From the NCBI RefSeq assembly GCF_900105325.1, contig NZ_FNSU01000004.1, forward strand, positions 434,001 through 498,000: DNA of 64,000 bases. Direction: 5' to 3'. Within the stretch, counting starts at the first letter, position 1. Each line of letters starts with the position of its first letter. This DNA is from Pseudomonas marginalis. Lineage in GTDB: Bacteria; Pseudomonadota; Gammaproteobacteria; Pseudomonadales; Pseudomonadaceae. A model generated the notes under the pieces. That model made no database searches, was not told the origin of the DNA, and saw nothing but the letters and a program-made list of their open reading frames with translations. A program made the translations under genes and the position numbers. This document shows, in pieces, positions 1-8,303 of this stretch.

Positions 1-171
1 CAGGCTCTTGACCACGCCGGCCTTGGGAGCAGGGATTTCCATGCTCGCCTTGTCCGATTCCAGGGTCAGGATGCTCTGGTCGGCTTCGACGGTGTCGCCG
101 ACCTTCACAAACAGCTCGATTACTTCACCTTCACCGCTGCCGATGTCAGGTACGCGAATGAGTTCGCTCAC
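1..171 (-). CDS. aceF: Dihydrolipoamide acetyltransferase (PDH E2), N-terminal fragment
   Basis: Only the first 57 codons are in the window; the gene runs off the left edge. The start is GTG (169-171), preceded by a strong GAGGAG seven bases upstream that overlaps the aceE stop. The translation reads as a lipoyl domain, with the lipoylation motif ESDKAS in the usual place (Lys is the attachment site). E2 transfers acetyl groups to CoA in the cytoplasmic pyruvate dehydrogenase complex. It lies 11 bases after aceE and is surely cotranscribed with it. Confidence 0.95.
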   Translation of the reverse strand, partial: MSELIRVPDIGSGEGEVIELFVKVGDTVEADQSILTLESDKASMEIPAPKAGVVKSL

Positions 172-182
172 AAAAAATCTCC

Positions 183-2828
183 TCAGCAGTCCAGTGGGTT
201 GCGTTTTTCCGGGTTGATCCCGAACTTGACGATAGCGTCAGCTACCACCTTGGGTTCGATCTCACCGCGGTCAGCCAAGGCTTCCAGGGCTGCCAACACC
301 ACGAAGTGACGGTCGACTTCGAAGAAGTGACGCAGCTTCTTGCGGCTGTCACTGCGACCGAAACCGTCGGTGCCCAGGACTTTGAATTCCTTGGACGGGA
401 CCCACTGGCGAATTTGTTCAGCAAACAGTTTCATGTAGTCGGTAGAGGCAATGACTGGACCTTTACGGCCGGCCAGGCACTCTTCGACATAGCTCTGCGC
501 AGGCTTCTGGCCCGGGTGCAGGCGGTTGTTGCGCTCTACGGCCAGGCCGTCGCGACGCAGTTCGTTGAAGCTGGTAACGCTCCAGACGTCGGCGCCGACG
601 TTGAACTCTTCACGCAGGATCTTCGCCGCTTCACGGACTTCACGCAGGATGGTGCCGGAGCCCATCAGCTGCACGTGGTGCGCCGCTTCCTTGGTGTCTT
701 CTTCGAGCAGGTACATGCCCTTGATGATGCCTTCTTCCACGCCGGCCGGCATGGCTGGCTGCTGGTAGGACTCGTTCATCACGGTGATGTAGTAGAAAAC
801 GTCCTGCTGCTCTTCGGTCATCTTCTTCATGCCGTCCTGGATGATCACCGCCAGCTCATAGCCGTAGGTTGGATCAAAGGTGCGGCAGTTCGGGATGGTG
901 GCAGCCAGGATGTGGCTGTGACCGTCTTCGTGTTGCAGGCCTTCGCCGTTCAGTGTGGTACGGCCGGCGGTACCGCCGATCAGGAAACCACGGGTACGGC
1001 TGTCGCCCGCTGCCCAAGCCAGGTCGCCGATACGCTGGAAGCCGAACATCGAGTAGAAGATGTAGAACGGCAGCATCGGCTGGTTGTGGCTGGAGTACGA
1101 AGTGCCGGCAGCGATGAAGGAGCTCATGGCGCCCGCTTCGTTGATGCCTTCTTCGAGGATCTGGCCCTTCTTGTCTTCCTTGTAGAACATCACCTGGTCT
1201 TTATCGACTGGCTCGTAGAGCTGGCCGACGGAGGAGTAGATGCCCAACTGGCGGAACATGCCTTCCATACCGAAGGTACGGGCTTCGTCCGGGATGATCG
1301 GGACGATACGCGAGCCGATTTCCTTGTCCTTGACCAGCTGCGCGAGGATCCGCACGAAGGCCATGGTGGTGGAGATTTCACGGTCGCCCGAGCCGTCCAG
1401 GATTGCCTTGAGGGTATCCAGCGGAGGTGTAGGGATGTTGAAGCTCTTGGCGCGGCGCTGTGGCACGAAACCGCCCAGTGCGGTACGACGCTCGCTCAGG
1501 TAGCGGGCTTCGGCGCTGTTCGGCTCCGGCTTGAAGAACGGCAGGTTCTCCAGCTCTTCGTCCTTGACCGGGATGTCGAAGCGGTCGCGGAACAGCTTCA
1601 GGCTTTCAACATCAACCTTCTTGGTGTTGTGCGCAGTGTTTTTCGCTTCGCCGGCACCGGTGCCATAACCCTTGATGGTCTTGGCCAGGATGACGGTCGG
1701 TTGTTCTTTGTGGTTGACCGCTTCGTGGTACGCCGCATAGACCTTGTACGGGTCGTGGCCGCCACGGTTGAGTTTCCAGATCTCGTCGTCGGACAGGTCG
1801 GCAACCATCGCCTTGAGTTCAGGCGTGTTGAAGAAATGTTCACGTACGAACGCGCCGTCTTTGGCCTTGTAGTTCTGGTACTCGCCGTCGATGACTTCGT
1901 CCATGCGACGTTGCAGGATACCGTCGACGTCCTTGGCCAGCAGTGGGTCCCAGAAACGGCCCCAGATGACCTTGGTCACGTTCCACTGGGCACCGCGGAA
2001 CACGCCTTCGAGTTCCTGGATGATCTTGCCGTTGCCGCGAACCGGGCCGTCGAGGCGCTGCAGGTTGCAGTTGATGACGAAGATCAGGTTGTCCAGCTTC
2101 TCGCGGCCGGCCAGGGAGATGGCACCCAGGGATTCCGGCTCGTCGCACTCGCCGTCGCCCAGGAAGCACCAGACTTTCTGCTTGCCTTCCGGGATGAAGC
2201 CACGGGCTTCCAGGTACTTCATGAAGCGTGCCTGGTAGATCGCCTGGATCGGGCCCAGGCCCATGGATACCGTCGGGAACTGCCAGAAATCAGGCATCAG
2301 CCAAGGGTGCGGGTAGGACGACAGGCCCTGGCCGTCGACTTCCTGGCGGAAGTTGTTCATTTGCTCTTCGCTGATGCGACCTTCCATAAACGCACGGGCG
2401 TAGACGCCTGGCGAGGTGTGGCCCTGGAAGTAGATCAGGTCGCCGCCGTGTTCTTCGGTCGGGGCCTGGAAGAAGTAGTTGAAGCCGATGTCATACAGGG
2501 TTGCGCTGGAAGCGAAGCTGGAGATGTGACCGCCCAGGTCAGAATCTTTCAAGTTCGTGCGCATTACCATCGCCATGGCGTTCCAACGTACCAGCGAGCG
2601 AATGCGGCGTTCCATGAACAGGTCGCCAGGCATGCGTGCTTCGTGGGTGACGGGGATGGTGTTGCGGTATGGCGTGGTGATGGCGTAGGGCAGTTGCGAG
2701 CCGCTGCGGGTCGCGAGTTCGCCCATACGGGTCATCAGGTAGTGAGCACGGTCTTCGCCTTCTTTGTCGAGAACCGATTCCAGGGCGTCCAGCCATTCCT
2801 GGGTTTCGACGGGATCGAGGTCTTGCAT
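183..2828 (-). CDS. aceE: Pyruvate dehydrogenase E1 component, homodimeric type
   Basis: Thiamine-diphosphate enzyme that decarboxylates pyruvate and acetylates the lipoyl domain of AceF. The TPP-binding stretch GDGECDEPES followed about 25 residues later by INCN is clear, and the protein is of the 880-residue AceE type rather than the alpha/beta type. An open frame extends to an ATG at 2903 (906 residues), but I chose the internal ATG at 2828 (881 residues, MQDLDPVETQ). It has a GGAG seven to eight bases upstream and gives the family's usual length, while the upstream ATG has no convincing ribosome site. First gene of aceE-aceF; a paired-operator promoter lies upstream. Confidence 0.96.
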   Translation of the reverse strand: MQDLDPVETQEWLDALESVLDKEGEDRAHYLMTRMGELATRSGSQLPYAITTPYRNTIPVTHEARMPGDLFMERRIRSLVRWNAMAMVMRTNLKDSDLGGHISSFASSATLYDIGFNYFFQAPTEEHGGDLIYFQGHTSPGVYARAFMEGRISEEQMNNFRQEVDGQGLSSYPHPWLMPDFWQFPTVSMGLGPIQAIYQARFMKYLEARGFIPEGKQKVWCFLGDGECDEPESLGAISLAGREKLDNLIFVINCNLQRLDGPVRGNGKIIQELEGVFRGAQWNVTKVIWGRFWDPLLAKDVDGILQRRMDEVIDGEYQNYKAKDGAFVREHFFNTPELKAMVADLSDDEIWKLNRGGHDPYKVYAAYHEAVNHKEQPTVILAKTIKGYGTGAGEAKNTAHNTKKVDVESLKLFRDRFDIPVKDEELENLPFFKPEPNSAEARYLSERRTALGGFVPQRRAKSFNIPTPPLDTLKAILDGSGDREISTTMAFVRILAQLVKDKEIGSRIVPIIPDEARTFGMEGMFRQLGIYSSVGQLYEPVDKDQVMFYKEDKKGQILEEGINEAGAMSSFIAAGTSYSSHNQPMLPFYIFYSMFGFQRIGDLAWAAGDSRTRGFLIGGTAGRTTLNGEGLQHEDGHSHILAATIPNCRTFDPTYGYELAVIIQDGMKKMTEEQQDVFYYITVMNESYQQPAMPAGVEEGIIKGMYLLEEDTKEAAHHVQLMGSGTILREVREAAKILREEFNVGADVWSVTSFNELRRDGLAVERNNRLHPGQKPAQSYVEECLAGRKGPVIASTDYMKLFAEQIRQWVPSKEFKVLGTDGFGRSDSRKKLRHFFEVDRHFVVLAALEALADRGEIEPKVVADAIVKFGINPEKRNPLDC

Positions 2829-2938
2829 GGCTTGCTCCAGGGCGGAAAGGCTACCAGAATCGGTTGCCTGAAGTTTGCGACTGGCCTTGTGGGCAGACGA
2901 CATAAATTCTTGGATGGCCGAAGGTTGCTTCGGCGTCC

Positions 2939-2953
2939 TGTAGTTTTACTACA
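2939..2953. promoter_or_regulatory. Dyad operator 1 (TGTAGT-TTT-ACTACA)
   Basis: Perfect 15-bp palindrome, arms TGTAGT and ACTACA with a 3-bp centre. It fits the TNGTNNNACNA consensus of FadR-subfamily GntR regulators (the family of PdhR, LldR, GlcC). It sits just downstream of the predicted aceE transcription start, a position suited to repression. The cognate regulator is not in this window. Confidence 0.6.
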
Positions 2954-2980
2954 AATCGTCGGCCATTTCAGCCTTTCGAA

Positions 2981-3008
2981 TGTATATACGAGTAGTAAAA
3001 CTACACAA
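2981..3008 (-). promoter_or_regulatory. Candidate sigma-70 promoter of aceEF
   Basis: On the minus strand, TTGTGT (3008-3003), a 16-bp spacer and TATACA (2986-2981). The second dyad operator lies in the spacer, so a bound regulator would block RNA polymerase. The start point would fall near 2974, leaving a leader of about 145 bases before the ATG at 2828. Prediction from sequence only. Confidence 0.5.
2991..3005. promoter_or_regulatory. Dyad operator 2 (GTAGT-AAA-ACTAC)
   Basis: Second copy of the same dyad, 13-bp perfect core. Its sequence is the exact reverse complement of the core of operator 1. Centre-to-centre distance is 52 bp, close to five helical turns, so both sites would face the same side of the helix. 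Confidence 0.6.
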
Positions 3009-3211
3009 GACCGAGCGGATTGCTCGGTCTGGCTGGTGAGCATAATCGTTATTGTTGATCTTTTGCGAACAAGAAAAGGTAGAAGTTTAATGTTGCCTGC
3101 CAAAAATTACATATTTTCAGCTATTTATCACCTTTGTTCGACAGTCCTTCATCGAGCGCGGTGCTTGCCTTCACAGCAGCAAGCCATTTACACGCCGACC
3201 AAGGATAGACC

Positions 3212-6151
3212 ATGAGCCTTCCAACGCTGGCCGAACTGCCGGCCATTCTGTTGCCAAAGGCCCAGCGGGCCGAGCAGTCATTTCGTGACGCCGTGGCCGC
3301 GCTGGACGACGATCATGGCCTTTCTTCGTGGACGCCGCAACGGTGGGCCGACTTCGCCCGGGTGTGCGCCGCCAGTGATTTCGTCATTGAACAGAGTGTT
3401 CGTGACCCTTTGATGTTGCTCGAGCTGGCGGCCTGGGGCGAGCTGGACCGCGGCTTTGCGCCGGGCGAGCTGTGCGGGCAGATTGCCGGTGCCGTGCAAC
3501 AGGCCGAAACAGAAGATGAGCTGGGCCGCGTACTGCGTCGTCAGCGTACGCGCCAGCAAGTGCGCATCATCTGGCGCGACCTGACCCGTCAGGCCGACCT
3601 GGTGCAAACCTGTCGTGACCTCTCCGACATGGCCGACGCCAGCATCGACCAGGCCTACCAATGGCTGTACCAGCGCCACTGCGTGCAGTTCGGCACACCG
3701 ACCGGGCGGCGCAGCGGCGAGCCGCAGCATATGGTCATCCTCGGCATGGGCAAGCTCGGTGCGGTGGAGCTGAACCTGTCGTCGGATATAGACCTGATCT
3801 TCGCCTACCCCGAGGGCGGCGAAACCGTGGGCGTGAAGCGCTCCCTGGATAACCAGGAGTTCTTTATTCGTCTTGGTCAAAAATTGATCAAGGCCCTCGA
3901 CCCGATGACCGTCGACGGCTTTGTGTTCCGTGTCGACATGCGCCTGCGTCCCTACGGTTCGGCCGGCGCCCTGGTGCTCAGCTTCAACGCGCTGGAGCAG
4001 TACTACCAGGACCAGGGTCGCGACTGGGAACGCTATGCCATGATCAAGGCGCGCGTGGTCGCCGGTGACCAAATGGCCGGTGCGCAGCTGCTCGATATGC
4101 TGCGGCCGTTCGTGTACCGCCGTTACCTGGACTTTTCCGCCATCGAGGCGCTGCGCACCATGAAGCAGCTGATCCAGCAGGAAGTCCGACGCAAAGGCAT
4201 GGCCGACAATATCAAGCTGGGCTCGGGCGGCATCCGCGAAGTGGAATTTATCGCCCAGGCGTTCCAGCTGATCCATGGCGGCCGCGACCTCAGCCTGCAG
4301 CAGCGGCCGCTGCTCAAGGTGCTCGGCACCCTGGAAGGCCAGGGCTACCTGCCGCCGGCGGTGATCGCCGAGTTGCGTAATGGCTATGAATTCCTGCGTT
4401 ACACCGAACATGCGATCCAGGCGATTGCCGACCGCCAGACCCAAATGCTTCCGGACAGCCCTGAAGACCAGGCGCGCATTGCCTTTATGCTCGGGTTTGC
4501 CGACTGGGCGGCCTTTCATGAGCGCCTGATGCATTGGCGTGGCCGTGTGGACTGGCACTTCCGCCAGGTGATTGCGGATCCTGATGAAGAAGAAGGGGCG
4601 GAAAGCGAGTTGGTCGTGGGCGGAGAATGGCTGCCGCTGTGGGAAGAGTCCCAGGATGAAGAGGCCGCCTGCCGTCAATTGGCTGAAGGCGGCTTCACCG
4701 ACGCCACCAAGGCCCTTAAAGCCTTGGCCAGCCTGCGCAACAGCCCGCAACTGCGGGCCATGCAGCGCCTGGGGCGTGAACGCCTGGATGCCTTTATCCC
4801 GCGCTTGCTGGCCCAGGCCGTCGAGCACGCCAACCCGGACCTGGTGCTGGAGCGTGTACTGCCGCTGGTGGAGGCCGTCGCCCGGCGTTCCGCCTATCTG
4901 GTGCTGCTGACGGAAAATCCCGACGCCCTGCGCCGCCTGCTGACCCTGTGCGCCGCCAGCCCGTGGATCGCCGAGCAGATCACGCGCTTCCCGCTGCTGC
5001 TGGATGAGTTGCTCAACGAAGGCCGTCTGTTCAAGCCACCGCTGGCGCCGGAACTTGCCGCCGAGTTGCGCGAGCGCCTTACGCGCATCCCCGAGGATGA
5101 CCTGGAGCAGCAGATGGAAGCCCTGCGGCACTTCAAGCTGGCCCACCGCCTGCGCGTGGCCGCTTCGGAAATCGCCGGCAGCCTGCCGTTGATGAAAGTC
5201 AGCGACTACCTGACCTGGCTCGCCGAAGCCATCCTCGAACAAGTGCTGGCCCTGGCCTGGCGCCAGACGGTGGCCCGCCACGGCTCGCCGCAGCGTTTGG
5301 ACGGCACCTTGTGCGATCCTGGGTTCATCATTGTCGGTTATGGGAAAGTCGGCGGCATCGAACTGGGGCATGGTTCGGACCTGGACCTGGTGTTTATCCA
5401 CGATGGCGACCCGCAGGCCGAGACCGACGGCGCCAAGCCGATCGACGGCGCGCAGTTCTTCACGCGCCTGGGCCAGCGGATCATTCATCTACTGACCACC
5501 CAGACCAACTCCGGCCAGTTGTATGAAGTGGACATGCGCCTGCGCCCATCCGGCGCATCCGGGTTGCTGGTCAGTTCCCTCGGGGCGTTTGACCGCTATC
5601 AACAAAATGAAGCATGGACCTGGGAACATCAGGCCCTGATCCGCGCGCGGGTGCTGGTGGGCAGCCAGGATGTGGGCCAGGCATTCGAGCGGGTACGGGC
5701 TAAGGTGCTGGGGCGTGAGCGCGACTTGGCGAAGTTGCGCCAGGAGGTCAGCGAGATGCGCGCCAAGATGCGTGACAACCTGGGTACCAAGGCCACGGCG
5801 GCCGGCACCGGCGCCAATGCCTTCGACGCCACGGTGCTGTTCGACCTCAAGCAGGACGCCGGAGGTATCGTCGATATTGAATTTATGGTGCAATACGCGG
5901 CTTTGGCGTGGTCTGCGCAACATCCATCGTTGCTGCGCTATACCGACAATATCCGCATTCTGGAAGGCCTGGAGCAGGTGGGTTTGATGCCCGCCGCCGA
6001 TGCCCATCTGCTGCGCGAGGTGTATAAGGCCTACCGTTCCGCCGCGCATCGCCAGGCCTTGCAGAACGAGGCCGGTACGGTACCCGGTGATCAGTTCGCT
6101 GACGAACGGCGCCAGGTGATGCGAATCTGGCAGGCGCTGGGGTTGGGTTGA
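3212..6151 (+). CDS. glnE: Bifunctional glutamine synthetase adenylyltransferase/adenylyl-removing enzyme
   Basis: Adds and removes AMP on glutamine synthetase in response to PII, tuning nitrogen assimilation. Both nucleotidyltransferase domains are visible: an SSDIDL motif near residues 190-195 (removal domain) and GSDLDL near residues 721-726 (adenylylation domain), each following a GMGKLG/GYGKVG stretch. The length of 979 residues is normal. AAGGA six bases before the ATG sets the start. Transcribed divergently from aceE and followed by a GC hairpin before waaF. Confidence 0.96.
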   Translation: MSLPTLAELPAILLPKAQRAEQSFRDAVAALDDDHGLSSWTPQRWADFARVCAASDFVIEQSVRDPLMLLELAAWGELDRGFAPGELCGQIAGAVQQAETEDELGRVLRRQRTRQQVRIIWRDLTRQADLVQTCRDLSDMADASIDQAYQWLYQRHCVQFGTPTGRRSGEPQHMVILGMGKLGAVELNLSSDIDLIFAYPEGGETVGVKRSLDNQEFFIRLGQKLIKALDPMTVDGFVFRVDMRLRPYGSAGALVLSFNALEQYYQDQGRDWERYAMIKARVVAGDQMAGAQLLDMLRPFVYRRYLDFSAIEALRTMKQLIQQEVRRKGMADNIKLGSGGIREVEFIAQAFQLIHGGRDLSLQQRPLLKVLGTLEGQGYLPPAVIAELRNGYEFLRYTEHAIQAIADRQTQMLPDSPEDQARIAFMLGFADWAAFHERLMHWRGRVDWHFRQVIADPDEEEGAESELVVGGEWLPLWEESQDEEAACRQLAEGGFTDATKALKALASLRNSPQLRAMQRLGRERLDAFIPRLLAQAVEHANPDLVLERVLPLVEAVARRSAYLVLLTENPDALRRLLTLCAASPWIAEQITRFPLLLDELLNEGRLFKPPLAPELAAELRERLTRIPEDDLEQQMEALRHFKLAHRLRVAASEIAGSLPLMKVSDYLTWLAEAILEQVLALAWRQTVARHGSPQRLDGTLCDPGFIIVGYGKVGGIELGHGSDLDLVFIHDGDPQAETDGAKPIDGAQFFTRLGQRIIHLLTTQTNSGQLYEVDMRLRPSGASGLLVSSLGAFDRYQQNEAWTWEHQALIRARVLVGSQDVGQAFERVRAKVLGRERDLAKLRQEVSEMRAKMRDNLGTKATAAGTGANAFDATVLFDLKQDAGGIVDIEFMVQYAALAWSAQHPSLLRYTDNIRILEGLEQVGLMPAADAHLLREVYKAYRSAAHRQALQNEAGTVPGDQFADERRQVMRIWQALGLG

Positions 6152-6163
6152 AACACTATTAGG

Positions 6164-6187
6164 GCGGGGAGGCATAAGCCTCCCCGC
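6164..6187 (+). terminator. Hairpin after glnE
   Basis: GCGGGGAGG-CATAAG-CCTCCCCGC, a perfect 9-bp GC-rich stem with a 6-base loop, followed by ATCGTTTG, which is only weakly T-rich. It starts 13 bases after the glnE stop and ends 18 bases before waaF, so it probably attenuates read-through rather than stopping it fully. Confidence 0.6.
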
Positions 6188-6205
6188 ATCGTTTGTGGAA
6201 ACTAC

Positions 6206-7240
6206 ATGAATATTCTGATCGTTGGGCCCAGTTGGGTCGGTGACATGGTGATGGCGCAGACTCTGTTCCAGAGCCTGCGTATGCGCTACCCGGACTGCCA
6301 GATCGACGTGCTTGCCCCCGAGTGGAGCCGGCCGATCCTCGAGCGCATGCCCGAAGTGCGCAAGGCCTTGAGCTTTCCGCTCGGCCACGGTGCCCTGGAA
6401 CTGGCGACCCGCCGCCGCATCGGCAAATCCCTGGCGGGCCAGTACGACCAGGCGATCCTGCTGCCCAACTCGCTGAAGTCGGCGCTGGTGCCGTATTTTG
6501 CCGGTATCCCCAAGCGCACCGGCTGGCGCGGCGAGTTTCGTTATGTGCTGCTTAATGATGTACGCACGCTGGACAAGGCGCGTTACCCGCTGATGATCGA
6601 ACGCTTCATGGCCCTGGCCTATGCGCCGGGCGTCGAGTTGCCCAAGCCGTACCCGCGGCCCAGCCTGCAGATCGACCCGGTCACCCGCGATGCGGCACTC
6701 GCCAAGTTCGGCCTGGTCCTGGATCGTCCGGTGTTGGCCCTGTGCCCCGGTGCGGAGTTTGGCGAGTCCAAGCGCTGGCCGTCGGACCACTACGCCAAAG
6801 TCGCCGAGATGAAGATTCGCGAAGGCTGGCAGGTGTGGTTGTTCGGTTCGAAAAACGATCACTCGGTGGGTGAAGACATTCGCCAGCGCCTGATCCCGGG
6901 CCTGCGCGAAGAGGCCGTCAACCTCAGTGGCGACACGTCCCTGGCCGAGGCCATCGACTTGCTCTCCTGTGCGGACGCCGTGGTGTCCAACGACTCCGGC
7001 CTGATGCATGTGGCCGCTGCGCTGAACCGCCCGTTGGTGGCGGTGTACGGCTCCACCTCGCCGGGCTTTACCCCGCCGCTGGCCGACCAGGTCGAAGTGG
7101 TGCGCCTGGGGCTGGAGTGCAGCCCGTGCTTTGATCGCACCTGCCGCTTCGGCCATTACAACTGCCTGCGCCAATTGCTGCCGCAGCCGGTAACCGATGC
7201 CTTGCAGCGATTGCAGGGCGACGTGGTCGAGGTTCACTGA
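6206..7240 (+). CDS. waaF: ADP-heptose:LPS heptosyltransferase II
   Basis: Adds the second L-glycero-D-manno-heptose to the LPS inner core on the cytoplasmic face of the inner membrane. The N-terminus MNILIVGPSWVGDMVMAQ is the family hallmark and 344 residues is the normal length. The GT9 C-terminal pattern (SNDSGLMHVAAAL, then the Cys-rich CSPCFDRTCRFGHYNC) is present. First gene of a compact core operon; the stop lies one base before the TTG of waaC. Confidence 0.96.
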   Translation: MNILIVGPSWVGDMVMAQTLFQSLRMRYPDCQIDVLAPEWSRPILERMPEVRKALSFPLGHGALELATRRRIGKSLAGQYDQAILLPNSLKSALVPYFAGIPKRTGWRGEFRYVLLNDVRTLDKARYPLMIERFMALAYAPGVELPKPYPRPSLQIDPVTRDAALAKFGLVLDRPVLALCPGAEFGESKRWPSDHYAKVAEMKIREGWQVWLFGSKNDHSVGEDIRQRLIPGLREEAVNLSGDTSLAEAIDLLSCADAVVSNDSGLMHVAAALNRPLVAVYGSTSPGFTPPLADQVEVVRLGLECSPCFDRTCRFGHYNCLRQLLPQPVTDALQRLQGDVVEVH

Positions 7241-7241
7241 G

Positions 7242-8303
7242 TTGCGGGTACTGGTAATCAAGACATCATCCCTGGGCGACGTGATCCATGCCTTGCCGGC
7301 ACTGACTGACGCGGCACGGGCGATCCCCGGCATTCGCTTCGACTGGGTGGTGGAAGAAGGCTTTGCTGAAATCCCCACCTGGCACCCGGCGGTGGACAAG
7401 GTGATCCCGGTGGCGATCCGCCGCTGGCGCAAGAACCTCTGGCAAACCTTCAAGAGCGGCGAGTGGCGGCGCTTCAAGCAGCAAGTCCAGTCGACCAAAT
7501 ACGACCTCGTGATCGATGCCCAGGGCCTGTTCAAAAGCGCCTGGCTGACCCGCTACGTGCGGGCTCCGGTGGCCGGATTCGACAAACACTCGGCCCGTGA
7601 GCCGATTGCGGCGCGCTTCTACTCGCGGCGCCTGGCCGTGGCCCGTGGGCAGCATGCGGTGGAGCGTTTGCGCCAACTGTTCGCCGTGGCCCTCGGCTAT
7701 GACTTGCCCAAAGGCCTGGGCGACTACGGCCTCAGCACCGAAAAACTGCTCGGCCTGCCGCCGAAAAAGCCCTTCGTCCTGCTGCTGCACGGTACTACCT
7801 GGGACACCAAGCATTGGCCCGAGGCCTACTGGCGCGAGTTGGCTGAACGCATGGGCCGTCTGGGCGTGGACGTGAAGTTGCCCTGGGGCAACGCCGCCGA
7901 AAAGGCCCGTGCGGAGCGCCTGGCCCAAGGCCTGAACAACGCCGAAGTGCTGCCCAAGCTGAACCTGGCCGGCGTGGCCCGGGTATTGGCCGGCGCCCGC
8001 GCCTGTGTGGCGGTGGACACCGGGCTGGGGCATTTGGCGGCGGCGCTGGATGTGCCGACCATTTCCCTGTTCGGCCCCACCAACCCCGGCCTGACCGGCG
8101 CCTACGGCAAGGGCCAGATTCACCTGGCCAGCGACTTTGCCTGTGCGCCGTGCCTGCAAAAACAATGTACCTATCAACCGACGGCCGACGACCTGCGTCG
8201 GTTCGACATCAAGCGCGAGTCGCCCCTGTGTTTCACGCGCTTGAACCCTGAGCGTGTGGCAACCCGGCTGAGCACGTTGTTACTGGCTGAGGAGCTGCAC
8301 TGA
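7242..8303 (+). CDS. waaC: LPS heptosyltransferase I
   Basis: Adds the first heptose to Kdo2-lipid A. I place the start at TTG 7242, giving the canonical N-terminus (M)RVLVIKTSSLGDVIHALPA and 353 residues. An upstream ATG at 7197 in the same frame would lie inside waaF and add unrelated residues. GAGG lies about ten bases upstream. Typical GT9 features are seen (VDTGLGHLAAAL, FGPTNPG). Its TGA overlaps the ATG of waaG. Confidence 0.95.
   Translation: MRVLVIKTSSLGDVIHALPALTDAARAIPGIRFDWVVEEGFAEIPTWHPAVDKVIPVAIRRWRKNLWQTFKSGEWRRFKQQVQSTKYDLVIDAQGLFKSAWLTRYVRAPVAGFDKHSAREPIAARFYSRRLAVARGQHAVERLRQLFAVALGYDLPKGLGDYGLSTEKLLGLPPKKPFVLLLHGTTWDTKHWPEAYWRELAERMGRLGVDVKLPWGNAAEKARAERLAQGLNNAEVLPKLNLAGVARVLAGARACVAVDTGLGHLAAALDVPTISLFGPTNPGLTGAYGKGQIHLASDFACAPCLQKQCTYQPTADDLRRFDIKRESPLCFTRLNPERVATRLSTLLLAEELH

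Larger units (their letters stand above)
2829..3211. other. Divergent intergenic region aceE/glnE
   Basis: About 380 bases between the two divergent genes. It holds two copies of a TGTAGTnnnACTACA-type dyad, a candidate aceE promoter that contains one of them, and an 8-bp hairpin GACCGAGC/GCTCGGTC at 3009-3029 with no T-tract. The 3060-3160 part is AT-rich and presumably contains the glnE promoter, but I cannot fix its hexamers. AAGGA six bases before the ATG at 3212 is the glnE ribosome site. Confidence 0.7.

Noticed and set aside
306..3215. 969-codon open frame antisense to aceE
   Set aside because: It is the shadow of the GC-rich aceE coding strand: no recognisable domain, no ribosome site, and the minus strand encodes an unmistakable PDH E1.
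3278..5488. 736-codon frame antisense to glnE, and similar long frames opposite msbA, thiC, hldE and tolC
   Set aside because: Codon-bias shadows in a high-GC genome; the plus-strand products are clear family members.
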